Shown here: in pieces, positions 17,577-24,859 of the stretch | How positions within the stretch are numbered: the first letter of the stretch is position 1 | Layout: each line of letters opens with the position of its first letter | DNA from: a virus | Direction: 5' to 3' (one strand) | Virus record (IMG/VR): IMGVR_UViG_3300032562_000046 | Location: 1-48,742 of that record | Length of the DNA: 48,742 nt | Position numbers and translations under genes: made by a program | Notes under the pieces: model-generated | What the model was told of the DNA's origin: nothing | Databases searched by the model: none | The model's input: only the letters and a program-made list of their open reading frames with translations

Positions 17577-18210
17577 GATGCTGGTCAACTTTGTGCTCGA
17601 CAGGTCGGGATCGATGCAATCGTGCATCAACGACACCATCGGCGGATTCAACTCCTACATCAACACGCTGAAGGCGGACAAGAAGAACGAGTACGCGTTC
17701 AGCCTCACCTTATTCGATACCTCTTACGAGACCCGCTATGTCTCGGTGGATCTCAAGGATGTCCAGGAACTCAACCTGAAGACCTATACCCCCAACGGGT
17801 GGACGGCTCTGTATGACGCCATCGGAAAAACGGTTGCGGCGGTAGACGACCTGGGCAAGAAGTACGACAAGGTGTTGACCGTGATCCTGACCGACGGGGA
17901 AGAGAATTCTTCGCGGGAGTTTACGTTGTCCGCGATCAAGTCCCTGATCAAATCCAAGGAGGATTTGGGCAACTGGACCTTCGTTTTCCTTGGAGCGGAT
18001 ATCTCTGCCTACCAAGTGGGAGATCAGATGGGAATCAGGACGGCGAACTCAATTATGTACAACCAGGCCAACATGGGGATGACCATGAGCTGTCTGGCTG
18101 ATGCGACCTCCGCATACACATCCAGCCTGCAATCAAACACACAGGACTTCCTGACGCATGTGCGTGGCGGGAAGGTGGCTGCTGCCGGGATGAGCCGTCG
18201 CGTAAAATAA
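17494..18210 (+). CDS. von Willebrand factor A (vWA) domain protein
   Basis: The start is ATG 17494 after GGAGGAAGC; a second ATG at 17578 just follows the regulator's stop but lacks a Shine-Dalgarno. Residues 1-28 are a Lys/Ala/Pro-rich tail. The vWA fold follows with a complete metal-ion-dependent adhesion site: DRSGSM (36-41), T in GWTALYDAIG (102-111) and TDGEEN (133-138). A last strand is NWTFVFLGADIS. vWA proteins bind partner proteins through a bridging metal. In phages this type is uncharacterised. It overlaps the regulator gene by 83 bp. Confidence 0.88.
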   Translation: MPAKKAVKKPATKSPRKSPAKSAKAAGKMLVNFVLDRSGSMQSCINDTIGGFNSYINTLKADKKNEYAFSLTLFDTSYETRYVSVDLKDVQELNLKTYTPNGWTALYDAIGKTVAAVDDLGKKYDKVLTVILTDGEENSSREFTLSAIKSLIKSKEDLGNWTFVFLGADISAYQVGDQMGIRTANSIMYNQANMGMTMSCLADATSAYTSSLQSNTQDFLTHVRGGKVAAAGMSRRVK

Positions 18211-18231
18211 GAGCATGTTCGACGAGTGCTT

Positions 18232-18254
18232 GGGGGTATCGTACAGGTACCCCC
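18232..18254. repeat. GGGGGTA/TACCCCC hairpin after the vWA gene
   Basis: A perfect 7-bp inverted repeat with a 9-nt loop begins 22 bp after the vWA stop. No T-run follows, so it may stabilise the transcript end rather than terminate. Confidence 0.45.
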
Positions 18255-18302
18255 TCGCTGTCCACAGAAACGTGGTACACTGAGCAGGTGGGCGCGTTAT
18301 GG

Positions 18303-18333
18303 TTCCGGAAGAGAGTTCCGGACGGGGCTTTTT
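18303..18333 (+). terminator. Possible weak terminator
   Basis: TCCGGA (18304-18309) pairs with the second TCCGGA (18317-18322) and is followed by CGGGGCTTTTT. The stem is short. The rest of the 18211-18585 gap contains a TTGACA (18379) without a matching -10 box and no gene I can support. Confidence 0.4.
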
Positions 18334-18585
18334 CCTCTTTCTGATTCCCCCCATGAAACAGAGTGCCCACCCCCCCCTCTTGACAAAAAAACAAGCGATG
18401 ACCTAAAGTGGTCACTGTCGGGCTTGATCACCCGATGCCTAGCCGATGGAGTGGTTTCGGGGGTTGGTTGCCCAATCAGCCCCCGCAATACCCCGAGCTG
18501 GGAAATCCATTGGCACATCCTTATCCGCAGACCGAAAGTCCAGCGCCTACGGGAGAGTTGTGCTCAAAAGAAGCTGGGAGCGGTA

Positions 18586-19452
18586 ATGGCTGACAGTATT
18601 CGTGATCTTCGCGATGGGGATTTTGCGTGGTTCAATAAATCGATCTTGAAAATGGGTTTGGGGTGGAAGGCCAACCTCGTGTACATGGGGCTGGTTGCAT
18701 TTGCCAACGGAACGAGTCAGGCCTGCTTCCCGTCCAAATCAACCCTAGCCTCCCTCTTGGGGGTGTCGAAGGATACCGTGTCTGATGGATTGAAGGATCT
18801 CGAAAAACACCTCCTGATAAGCGTTGAGGTGAGGCAGTCGGATGGGGCGCGAGACTCCAACCAGTACATCCTCCTTCAGGTCAATATCGGCTCTATTGGC
18901 AAGGGGGTGGGTGCTAATAGCTACCACCCCCCGGTTGCTAATAGCAAGGGGGTGGGTGCTAATAGCTACCCTAACAATAAGAATGAAAAAGAAGGAAAGA
19001 AGAACTATTCCGCTGAAGCGGTCACGTCCCGGTTCTCTCCCTTCAAGGAAGCCTTCTGCGGGTACTACCAAAGCAGGAACGGAATCCCCGCTCCTTGGAA
19101 CGGGCGCGAGGCAAAAGATTTGAAGGTGTGGCTGGAGTCCAACCCAACCGTTTCGCTGGAACAGTGGGGGGCAATTCTTCGGAATCGGGCACGGAGTCCT
19201 GTGGCCCACGGCAATCCGTTGAGTGCCTGGATCCGGTATGCGGCAAGTTGGTTGAATGGGGCCGCCGGGGAGTTTGGTCGGCCAATCGAAGGGGGAATGA
19301 ATGGAAAATCAGGAAAAATCAATCACAACATCCAAATGCTCCGCGATTCACTTGGGCAAGATCAAGTGTGCGTTGACGGAGATGGCGTGTTACCGCCAGG
19401 CAACGATACCAGAGAACTTTCTGCCGCTCTTCTCGAAAGCTCTATCGAGTGA
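18586..19452 (+). CDS. Replication initiation-like protein with winged HTH
   Basis: The start is ATG 18586 with GGGAG in front; the frame runs further upstream without support. Residues 1-90 form a winged-helix domain: FAWFNKSILKMGLGWKANLVY, then FPSKSTLASLLGVSKDTVSDGLKDLEKHLL, as in phage DnaD/RepO-type initiators. A repeated linker (KGVGANSYHPPVANSKGVGANSYP) follows. The C-terminal part (FKEAFCGYYQSRNGIPAPW...NPLSAWIRYAASWL) resembles initiator C-domains that contact the helicase loader. Its place just before a loader-like gene and DnaB supports a replication role. The final 50 codons overlap the next gene. Confidence 0.75.
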   Translation: MADSIRDLRDGDFAWFNKSILKMGLGWKANLVYMGLVAFANGTSQACFPSKSTLASLLGVSKDTVSDGLKDLEKHLLISVEVRQSDGARDSNQYILLQVNIGSIGKGVGANSYHPPVANSKGVGANSYPNNKNEKEGKKNYSAEAVTSRFSPFKEAFCGYYQSRNGIPAPWNGREAKDLKVWLESNPTVSLEQWGAILRNRARSPVAHGNPLSAWIRYAASWLNGAAGEFGRPIEGGMNGKSGKINHNIQMLRDSLGQDQVCVDGDGVLPPGNDTRELSAALLESSIE

Positions 19453-19630
19453 GCCCTTGGATGAGGTTCTCGCGGCCCTGGAGTGCTTGGGAAAAAGGCC
19501 GCGCCAGCAGGGGGAGTTTGCGCTTCCCGATCTTGGAACGATTCTTGTGGAGGTTCGCCGGGTAAGGGCCGCCAAGATGGGGTTCTCTAATCCAGAGATG
19601 GCGAATGTCTCGTTTGTGGGGGGCAAATGA
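19301..19630 (+). CDS. Helicase-loader-like protein (109 aa)
   Basis: ATG 19301 lies behind AAGGGGGAA. It overlaps the upstream gene by 152 bp in another frame. After a polar start the protein is all-helical (IKCALTEMACYRQATIPENF, then LPLFSKALSSEPLDEVLAALECL). It ends PDLGTILVEVRRVRAAKMG, a layout seen in small phage proteins between initiator and helicase genes. The stop overlaps the DnaB start (ATGA), so translation is coupled. The loader function is inferred from shape and position. Confidence 0.65.
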   Translation: MENQEKSITTSKCSAIHLGKIKCALTEMACYRQATIPENFLPLFSKALSSEPLDEVLAALECLGKRPRQQGEFALPDLGTILVEVRRVRAAKMGFSNPEMANVSFVGGK

Positions 19631-20979
19631 AATACGATGACTGGTCGGTTCCCGAGGAGGCCCCGGAGATTGTTGATGTTTCTTACAAGTCTCTTCCCAT
19701 GAACGAACACGCCGAGAAGACGATTCTCGGGGCGGTGTTGTTGGACAACAATGCTTTGTTGGAGGCGTCTGAGGTTCTTTGTTCGGACGACTTCGCATAC
19801 GACTCGCATCGCCGCATCTTCCACGCAATGGTTGGCTTGGTGGATGGACAGAAGTCGGTCGATCTTGTGACCTTGGTCAATGAGCTGTCTCGCAGGAAGG
19901 AGATCGATGCTATTGGCGGGGTTGCGTACCTGGCATCCCTGACAGAGGGCCTTCCGCGCCGTCCGGTTATTGCGGAGTACATCGACATCGTGAAGGATCG
20001 CGCCATGTTGCGCGAGTTGATGCGCGTGTCGGGTGCCATGGCGGACCGGGCTCAGGACCAATCGGAACCAGCTCTCGACATCGCCTCATGGGCGGGCGAG
20101 AAGATCGGTTCGATAGTTGAGGGTGCCGGAAGCGTTGATCGTGTCAGCACGGACGTTTCTGAGGCAACAATGGCCGCCCTGAATGAGTTTGAGTCCAGGC
20201 GGCAGGCGGAAAGCGACGAAACTCTTTCCTATGGCATGACCCCAGAGATGGATGAGTTGACTGGGGGTATGTTTGCCGGAGAGGTTACGGTGGTTGGCGG
20301 CGAGTCGGGGGTTGGCAAGAGTTCCGCTCTGGCACAGGCTTTGATTCGCACCGGCCGGAACGGCTATCCTTCGGTTTGCTATTCACTGGAGATGACCAAG
20401 AGCCAGCTTCTTGGCAAGATGTGGTCAATTGTCGCCGAGGTTCCATATCGGTTTGTCAGGTTCCCAAGGACGGCAACCGAGGAGCAGGTGAGGAGGATTC
20501 GTTCTGCGGCTTTGGAGATTGCAGAGTGGCCTCTGGATATCTATGATCGCGGCGGCATGAGTCTGAATGAGATTTTGGCTACAGCCCGTCTTCACATCAA
20601 GCGCAAGGGAGTTCGTTTTGTCGGCGTGGACTATCTTCAGAGGATTACGGTTCCCGGCAACAAGGATGAGCGCCTGAAGGTGGCGGAGTGTTCCAAGAGG
20701 CTTGCGGATCTAATCAAGGGAACGGGGGCCCATCTGATGCTTTTGAGTCAACTGCGCCGCCGCGACGACAATTCTTTTCCAACCATGCGCGACTTGAGGG
20801 AGAGTGGGCAGATTGAGAACGACGCCCACTGTATCGCCCTTCTCTGGAGGGAGTACGACAAAGAGAAGGGGTACCACTCAACCAGCGGAATGATTGTGGT
20901 TCCCAAGCAGCGTTTTGGGTTTACGGGCAACGTGAAAACAAAATTCAACACCGACTTTGCGACGTTTGAAAGAGGGTAG
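19627..20979 (+). CDS. dnaB: DnaB-type replicative helicase
   Basis: The 450-residue protein has the two DnaB domains. The N-terminal helical domain (about 20-130, PMNEHAEKTILGAVLLDNNA) is followed by a linker and the RecA-like ATPase. Walker A is GGESGVGKSS (224-233), the following helix holds CYSLEMTKSQL, Walker B is VGVDYLQ (332-338), and the sensor is LLSQLRRR. The DnaB arginine-finger region (DLRESGQIENDA, WREY) is present. It unwinds DNA 5' to 3' as a hexamer at the phage fork. It starts with a 4-nt overlap with the loader-like gene. Length is normal for phage DnaB. Confidence 0.95.
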   Translation: MKYDDWSVPEEAPEIVDVSYKSLPMNEHAEKTILGAVLLDNNALLEASEVLCSDDFAYDSHRRIFHAMVGLVDGQKSVDLVTLVNELSRRKEIDAIGGVAYLASLTEGLPRRPVIAEYIDIVKDRAMLRELMRVSGAMADRAQDQSEPALDIASWAGEKIGSIVEGAGSVDRVSTDVSEATMAALNEFESRRQAESDETLSYGMTPEMDELTGGMFAGEVTVVGGESGVGKSSALAQALIRTGRNGYPSVCYSLEMTKSQLLGKMWSIVAEVPYRFVRFPRTATEEQVRRIRSAALEIAEWPLDIYDRGGMSLNEILATARLHIKRKGVRFVGVDYLQRITVPGNKDERLKVAECSKRLADLIKGTGAHLMLLSQLRRRDDNSFPTMRDLRESGQIENDAHCIALLWREYDKEKGYHSTSGMIVVPKQRFGFTGNVKTKFNTDFATFERG

Positions 20980-20981
20980 CG

Positions 20982-21299
20982 ATGAGTCTGCTTCCGCGCT
21001 TTGTTCCGAGTTACGGCAAGAAAGAGGCGTCGTGTATGGAGTGTCTTGGAAAAAGGACATTTGTGAATCACGCCGAGTTTACTGATCACCTGGTTAACGA
21101 GCATGGATACATTCGTCTCGGGGAGTCGGCATACAAGCACCGCCTCTGTCATTGCGGAAAAACCGGCTTGTACAAGGTGGGGGTTCTTGTGTTTTGCTCG
21201 GACCACTATCGCGAGGCCGAGGCGAAGAGGGTTAAGTGCAGGGAGCGTTTCGAGGCGAGGGCTGCAATTATCGAAAAACAGAAAAAAAGAAAGGGATGA
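20982..21299 (+). CDS. Zinc-finger-like small protein (105 aa)
   Basis: ATG 20982 has GAGGGTAGCG in front and comes two bases after the helicase stop. A C2H2-like element CMECLGKRTFVNHAEFTDHL (18-37, extending to H41) is followed by CHCGKTGLYKVGVLVFCSDHY (56-76). The C-terminus is a basic helix. The two Cys/His clusters suggest two zinc sites and nucleic-acid binding. Its position directly after DnaB suggests a replication accessory role; this is inference. Confidence 0.75.
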   Translation: MSLLPRFVPSYGKKEASCMECLGKRTFVNHAEFTDHLVNEHGYIRLGESAYKHRLCHCGKTGLYKVGVLVFCSDHYREAEAKRVKCRERFEARAAIIEKQKKRKG

Positions 21300-21356
21300 T
21301 GCCCTGTTTTCGAAGGACGCCTTACGCAAGGCAAAGAAGGGCCACTGAGGTTGTTT

Positions 21357-21367
21357 GTTACCAAAGT
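21357..21367. promoter_or_regulatory. ACTTTGGTAAC motif (minus orientation)
   Basis: GTTACCAAAGT lies just upstream of the leaderless promoter at 21372. The same 11-12 bp word occurs at 13719-13730 and 23485-23496, with a close version at 4129-4139. It may be a regulator site. Confidence 0.35.
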
Positions 21368-21371
21368 TTTG

Positions 21372-21400
21372 TTGATTACAAATCGATGAGGGGGTAGACT
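21372..21400 (+). promoter_or_regulatory. Leaderless-type promoter of the 21407 gene
   Basis: TTGATT (21372-21377), a 17-bp spacer and TAGACT (21395-21400) lie 6 bp before ATG 21407. No Shine-Dalgarno is present. Confidence 0.6.
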
Positions 21401-21406
21401 TTCACC

Positions 21407-21952
21407 ATGTCTGATATGAGGTTTGAATCATTCAAAGATGCCATCTGGAGTATGCGTAGGCGGGGCCTGGAGATCGAGCGCCTTGTGGTTCATCCATCCA
21501 GCGCTTCCCAGCTTGTTGCATACCTGATTGAGTGGGGAGCTGATCCATTCCCATGCTCTCACTTTTCCATTCTTCATCCGTTTCGCAAGCTGGATAAGAG
21601 ATTGTTTTTTTGTGGGGTTCCCGTGGAGTTTTCTATGGCCTGTCCTGCGGGGTGTATTGGGTCTTCGAATCACGGCGATATACTCCAAGGCTTACTGAAC
21701 GCCCAGGAGGAGGAGGATGCCAAGCCAGCAGAGGGAGACGAAGTGTTGACCGAGCTGAAGAGCGACAGAAGCCTGACGGGGTTAATGATTAAGGCCATGG
21801 AGAACATGGATGCCGTCAAGGATGTCATTGTCTTCAGGTTTATGGATCATGGTGGAAGCGGACGCGTGGAAACCCTTACAACCTTCAATCCACTGGAACT
21901 CTCTGCTGTAATGCAGAAGACAGTGATGAGCATTTTACAAAACGGACAGTAG
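21407..21952 (+). CDS. Phage protein of unknown function (181 aa)
   Basis: The start is ATG 21407 after a leaderless-type promoter. The N-terminal 110 residues (MSDMRFESFKDAIWSMRRRG, then WGADPFPCSHFSILHPFRKL) look like a compact alpha/beta domain with three cysteines. An acidic linker (EEEDAKPAEGDEVLTELKSD) leads to a helical-beta C-terminal part (IVFRFMDHGGSGRVETLTTF). No family is recognised. The TAG stop begins the TCCGTATACGGAC palindrome before ssb. Confidence 0.75.
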   Translation: MSDMRFESFKDAIWSMRRRGLEIERLVVHPSSASQLVAYLIEWGADPFPCSHFSILHPFRKLDKRLFFCGVPVEFSMACPAGCIGSSNHGDILQGLLNAQEEEDAKPAEGDEVLTELKSDRSLTGLMIKAMENMDAVKDVIVFRFMDHGGSGRVETLTTFNPLELSAVMQKTVMSILQNGQ

Positions 21953-21965
21953 TCCGTATACGGAC
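21952..21965. promoter_or_regulatory. GTCCGTATACGGAC palindrome at a stop codon (copy 2)
   Basis: The palindrome starts on the last base of the TAG stop of the 21407 gene and lies 14 bp before the ssb start, just upstream of its AGGAGGAAG ribosome site. It could regulate ssb or mark an RNA processing point. Confidence 0.6.
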
Positions 21966-21979
21966 AAACAGGAGGAAGA

Positions 21980-22381
21980 ATGAGCAAGACAGTGAACAAG
22001 GTGCAGATTCTTGGCCATGTGGGCAAGGATCCAGACGTCAAGGTAACTCCCGGGGGTACGGTTGTTGCCAACTTTTCTATTGCCACCACGGAGCGCGAAA
22101 AGGATTCTGGTGGTAACTGGACAGACAGGACCGAGTGGCACAACATCGTGACCTTCTCGAAGACGGCCGAAGTGATCAGGGATTATGTCCACAAGGGCGA
22201 CAAGATTTACATCGAGGGGAAGCTCCGCACCCAGAGCTGGAACGACAAGAATACGGGCGAGAAAAAGTACCGGACGGAGATTATGGCGTTCGAGCTGGTG
22301 CTTCTCGGCAACAAACCCAAGGATGCTCAAGACGACCCTCAGTCGTCGGGGTCAGATTGGGATGCAGGCTTCCCCGAGTAG
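21980..22381 (+). CDS. ssb: Single-stranded DNA-binding protein
   Basis: ATG 21980 has an excellent Shine-Dalgarno (AGGAGGAAGA). Residues 4-112 are a full OB fold: VNKVQILGHVGKDPDVKVTP, then VANFSIATTERE, WHNIVTFSKTAEVIRDYVHKGDKIYIEG and KYRTEIMAFELVLLG. The C-terminal tail is short and acidic (DDPQSSGSDWDAGFPE). It ends in FPE rather than the host-type DIPF, so it may use its own partner set. It coats single-stranded DNA in phage replication and recombination. Confidence 0.95.
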   Translation: MSKTVNKVQILGHVGKDPDVKVTPGGTVVANFSIATTEREKDSGGNWTDRTEWHNIVTFSKTAEVIRDYVHKGDKIYIEGKLRTQSWNDKNTGEKKYRTEIMAFELVLLGNKPKDAQDDPQSSGSDWDAGFPE

Positions 22382-22587
22382 CGAAGGCGGCGGTACATGA
22401 TTACCCGCTCCAAACCAATCGAGGCAAGCATTTCTTTTGAGGGGCCACGGTTTCCTGTCAAGACATCGGACATGAATTGGCGGGAAACCCCCATGGCCCT
22501 GGCATAGGCCGACGAGCTTCTTGCTCCCATCCTGGACCGAATCATAAGAACAGCATCTTCTGGACTGAAAAACTTTTTTGATTCCAC
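22339..22587 (-). CDS. HTH (XRE-like) regulator, antisense to the ssb end
   Basis: GTG 22587 follows a leaderless-type promoter. The 82 residues hold a helix-turn-helix (SPEDAVLMIRSRMGARSSSA, then YARAMGVSRQFMSDVLTGNRGPS), typical of XRE repressors. The next part (MLASIGLERVIMYRR) parallels the 17274 regulator. Its 3' end overlaps ssb by 43 bp on the opposite strand. It is divergent from the Phd-like gene at 22632, a common arrangement for a repressor and its target. Confidence 0.8.
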   Translation of the reverse strand: MESKKFFSPEDAVLMIRSRMGARSSSAYARAMGVSRQFMSDVLTGNRGPSKEMLASIGLERVIMYRRLRYSGKPASQSDPDD

Positions 22588-22593
22588 ATGGTA

Positions 22594-22622
22594 ATAGTAC
22601 CCCGTTTGTGCGGATACTTCAA
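22594..22622 (-). promoter_or_regulatory. Leaderless-type promoter of the 22587 regulator
   Basis: On the minus strand TTGAAG (22617-22622), a 17-bp spacer and TACTAT (22594-22599) lie 6 bp before GTG 22587. Confidence 0.6.
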
Positions 22623-22631
22623 GGAGTGGTT

Positions 22632-22793
22632 ATGCCCAGCGTGTACACGATTTCTCAGGCCAAGAAGATCCTGCACAAGATTCTCAGGGAGGTGGAGTCT
22701 GGAAAAACTGTAATCATTTGCCATGGTGGCGCTGGCGTGAGACCCGTAAAAACTCCAATCGTAAAGATCATCCCCTACAAAGAGGAAAAATGA
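22632..22793 (+). CDS. Phd/YefM-like small protein (53 aa)
   Basis: ATG 22632 has AAGGAG seven bases upstream. The sequence (MPSVYTISQAKKILHKILRE, then VESGKTVIICHGGAGVRPVK) follows the Phd/YefM antitoxin pattern. There a short strand and helix dimerise on DNA and the C-terminal strand reads VKIIPY. At 53 residues it is shorter than most antitoxins and lacks the toxin-binding tail. No toxin is evident next to it. It may act only as a DNA-binding protein. Confidence 0.65.
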   Translation: MPSVYTISQAKKILHKILREVESGKTVIICHGGAGVRPVKTPIVKIIPYKEEK

Positions 22794-22987
22794 AGAAGAG
22801 CGGCTATTTCTGCTATCGCCATCGCGTGTTTGGTTTTCTTTGGAGGTCTCGTGTTCGCCTGGTTCGTCTTGGGCGGGTATACGAGTGTCCGGCGTGTGGC
22901 GAGAAAAAGTTGCTTTCTGAGTGGTCCAAGGATGCCAGGGGGTTTCTTGGGTCCAGCCAGATGCACTTTAGGTTTCCCGAATTCTGA
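22790..22987 (+). CDS. Small zinc-binding-like protein (65 aa)
   Basis: The start is ATG 22790 (Shine-Dalgarno AGAGGAAA), overlapping the previous stop. The N-terminal half is basic and aromatic (MKKSGYFCYRHRVFGFLWRS). A CPAC motif (about residues 37-40) follows EYxV-type residues, and the C-terminus is polar. A second Cys pair is not obvious, so a partial or dimeric zinc site is possible. No family is recognised. It converges on the DUF1064-type gene and overlaps its end. Confidence 0.6.
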   Translation: MKKSGYFCYRHRVFGFLWRSRVRLVRLGRVYECPACGEKKLLSEWSKDARGFLGSSQMHFRFPEF

Positions 22988-23285
22988 TCTTGTAAAAGTA
23001 AAGCATCATCTTCCGCTTCAAGATGTAATCCGGAGTGCGGAACCCCTTGCAGTCCTCGACAACAATCCTTCCATCCTCCACATATTGGAAGTCGGCGACA
23101 TAGGAGCAGGCCCTCTCGATGGTCTTTCCTTTGTCGTCCACTTGTTTTGGGATGAGAACGAAGGTGATCTGAAACTCCAAACCAGAGATGGCTCCTGCCT
23201 TTTCCAGGAGCCTGAGTTCCTGAGCCCGATTGAACTCTTTCTTGCTGTCAAAGCCGCCGGTCTTACGATTGCGGAACTTGTTCAA
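22968..23285 (-). CDS. DUF1064-like phage nuclease-fold protein
   Basis: The start is ATG 23285. The 105 residues follow the DUF1064 pattern: MNKFRNRKTGGFDSKKEFNR (1-20), AQELRLLEKAGAISGLEFQI, SYVADFQYVEDGRIVVEDCKG (61-81) and TPDYILKRKMMLYFY. The Asp, Glu and Lys placed as ADF...VEDCKG match a PD-(D/E)XK-type nuclease core, and these proteins are thought to act like Holliday-junction resolvases or recombination nucleases. Activity is not proven for this one. The upstream small gene overlaps its start by 23 bp. Confidence 0.85.
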   Translation of the reverse strand: MNKFRNRKTGGFDSKKEFNRAQELRLLEKAGAISGLEFQITFVLIPKQVDDKGKTIERACSYVADFQYVEDGRIVVEDCKGFRTPDYILKRKMMLYFYKIRIRET

Positions 23286-23454
23286 GTAGCTCCTCGATCT
23301 TTACCTTGAGTTCATTGAGGGCGGCAATGCCAGACTGAGTTCCAACAAGAGGAATAGTTCCTCGCGCGGCGATTTTTTTCAGCCTGATAATTTCTTGGTC
23401 GATGATGTGGAAAAGCTCGCCTTTGTTCATGTTCACATTTTCTACCGGGCACAT
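23263..23454 (-). CDS. Small helical protein of unknown function
   Basis: Two starts are possible: ATG 23454 (MCPVENVNMNKG) and ATG 23430 (MNKGELFHII). A weak leaderless-type promoter (TTGCCA, 17 bp, GAAAAT, then 6 bp) fits 23430. The product is a helical pair (GELFHIIDQEIIRLKKIAAR and IAALNELKVKIEELLEQV), probably a coiled coil. It overlaps the DUF1064-type start by 23 bp, suggesting coupled translation. The two could work together. Confidence 0.6.
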   Translation of the reverse strand: MCPVENVNMNKGELFHIIDQEIIRLKKIAARGTIPLVGTQSGIAALNELKVKIEELLEQVPQS

Positions 23455-23484
23455 CTAATTGGCAAGGTATTTCTGGTAATTGTT

Positions 23485-23496
23485 ACTTTGGTAACC
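23485..23496. promoter_or_regulatory. ACTTTGGTAACC motif between divergent genes
   Basis: GTTACTTTGGTAACC is itself partly palindromic and lies between the divergent 23454 and 23646 genes. The 191-bp gap also holds an AGCGGGG/CCCCGCT inverted repeat (about 23538-23602). Confidence 0.4.
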
Positions 23497-23609
23497 ATAT
23501 CTCTTGCGTGGATGGTTGTGGTGGGGCAGACTGTTTTTAGCGGGGGCACCGAGAGACGCCGACCTCCCTGCTGGGCATCCTCCCCCAGCCATGTCCCCGC
23601 TTAAACCCG

Positions 23610-23638
23610 TTGCGATGCCGCACAAGTGCTGCTATTTT
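23610..23638 (+). promoter_or_regulatory. Leaderless-type promoter of the 23646 gene
   Basis: TTGCGA (23610-23615), a 17-bp spacer and TATTTT (23633-23638) lie 7 bp before ATG 23646. No Shine-Dalgarno is present. Confidence 0.5.
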
Positions 23639-23645
23639 GTAACCT

Positions 23646-24236
23646 ATGAACACTATCGGCGTTGTTGCTCTTGCCTTTATCGGGGGGATCTTTCTCATCG
23701 TGGTCTGCTTGGCCCTGGCGGCCTCCCTGTGGATCTCGTGGTTTGTATACAAGCAGGTGAAGGCTTTGAGGGTTGCTCTGGAGGCTTATGACGCCCTTCA
23801 GGTTCAACACTTGGAGGCCCAGAGCAAAGCCATGGAGTCGGGGAAGGGTGTGTTCCAGGGCATCAGGGCGGATATGAAGTCCATTCTGGATGCCCAGTCC
23901 AGCGAAATGCGTCAAACCTTCAAGATGTTTGAAGATGCGTTTCGTGGGGCCTTGAGGAACCTGAACGGCAAGGCCATGATGGAGGCGTCAAAGCAAAACG
24001 TTTCAGCCGTGAAGCGTCTTGAATTTGTGGCCCAGTCTCTTGGCGAGTTGATATCTTCAGCGGGAGCTGCGGATGGAACCCCCTCAGAGTGGTCAGAGTC
24101 GGCGCGGGCTACGGAGTCAGCTTCTCCAGAGCAGTCGAGGGTTGGCCGTTCTGTCTATGACCGCGATGCGGTGGATGAGACTGAGACCGGGGAGGCTTTT
24201 GATCGCATGGTTGGCGGGGAGCTGTTTACTCAATGA
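23646..24236 (+). CDS. Membrane-anchored coiled-coil protein (196 aa)
   Basis: The start is ATG 23646 behind a leaderless-type promoter. Residues 4-36 are a single strong transmembrane helix (IGVVALAFIGGIFLIVVCLA, LAASLWISWFVYK). A long helical region follows (QVKALRVALEAYDALQVQHL through FEDAFRGALRNLNGKAMMEA), then a Ser/Glu/Thr-rich disordered tail. An N-terminal anchor with a cytoplasmic coiled coil is the likely topology. No known family fits. It overlaps the packaging operon start (ATGA), so it may be made with the terminase. Confidence 0.75.
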   Translation: MNTIGVVALAFIGGIFLIVVCLALAASLWISWFVYKQVKALRVALEAYDALQVQHLEAQSKAMESGKGVFQGIRADMKSILDAQSSEMRQTFKMFEDAFRGALRNLNGKAMMEASKQNVSAVKRLEFVAQSLGELISSAGAADGTPSEWSESARATESASPEQSRVGRSVYDRDAVDETETGEAFDRMVGGELFTQ

Positions 24237-24859
24237 CAATGGCCCTACAAAAGCCCACGGTGCGCGACAGGCAGCGCTGGTATCTCTGGCGCAGCGAGAA
24301 GCCTCTTGAGGAGATTGCGGCCCGGGAACGGGCATCCGTAGAGACCATTCGAAAGTCCATCGACAGGGTTGAGGCATATCGCTTCATCGCCTCCGTGGAG
24401 GAGGTGGATGTTGCTTACAATCATCTCGCCTTGAATCTGATTGAAGATCAGGAAAACACCCTTCGCAGCGCGATGGTGGCTGAGACGTGGAGGACATTTC
24501 CTGACGGCAGGCAGGAGTCGATTCCTGACCATCTGACGAGGCTGAAGGCAATCGATACCGCGAGGGAGTTGATTGAGGTGACCCGGCCGAGGGTTCCATC
24601 CACGCAGGTCAATGTGCAGCAAAATGTGGCGAGTGGGGTTGGGGCAAGCGGCGGCATGAGTTTTGAGCAGCGGCTTCGCGAGATAAGGGCAAAGCGGGAG
24701 GTTCAGCAGATTCCGGGGAATAATCCGATGCTCTTGGAGGCTCCTCCACAAATGACTCGCGCCGAGAAAATTGTTGCAGAGTTTGAGGAGGCTGGAATAG
24801 ATTTGGAGGACGGCGACCTGGAGGACTTGGAGGAAGGGGACGACGATGAGGCTTCCTAG
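24233..24859 (+). CDS. Terminase small subunit-like protein
   Basis: The start is ATG 24233, overlapping the previous stop; ATG 24239 is also possible. Residues 8-45 form an HTH-like DNA-binding unit (RDRQRWYLWRSEKPLEEIAA, then RERASVETIRKSIDRVEAYR). The middle is a helical oligomerisation-type region, and the C-terminus is an acidic tail (EEAGIDLEDGDLEDLEEGDD). This order, and the position directly before the large subunit with a 14-bp overlap, fit a small terminase that recognises packaging sites. The family match is by layout only. Confidence 0.7.
   Translation: MTMALQKPTVRDRQRWYLWRSEKPLEEIAARERASVETIRKSIDRVEAYRFIASVEEVDVAYNHLALNLIEDQENTLRSAMVAETWRTFPDGRQESIPDHLTRLKAIDTARELIEVTRPRVPSTQVNVQQNVASGVGASGGMSFEQRLREIRAKREVQQIPGNNPMLLEAPPQMTRAEKIVAEFEEAGIDLEDGDLEDLEEGDDDEAS

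Noticed and set aside
17127-17651. Minus-strand 174-residue frame
   Set aside because: It is the complement of the regulator and vWA genes, which have promoter, ribosome site and clear motifs.
22632-22987. Complete toxin-antitoxin pair
   Set aside because: The Phd-like protein is short and the following 65-residue protein shows no toxin motif.
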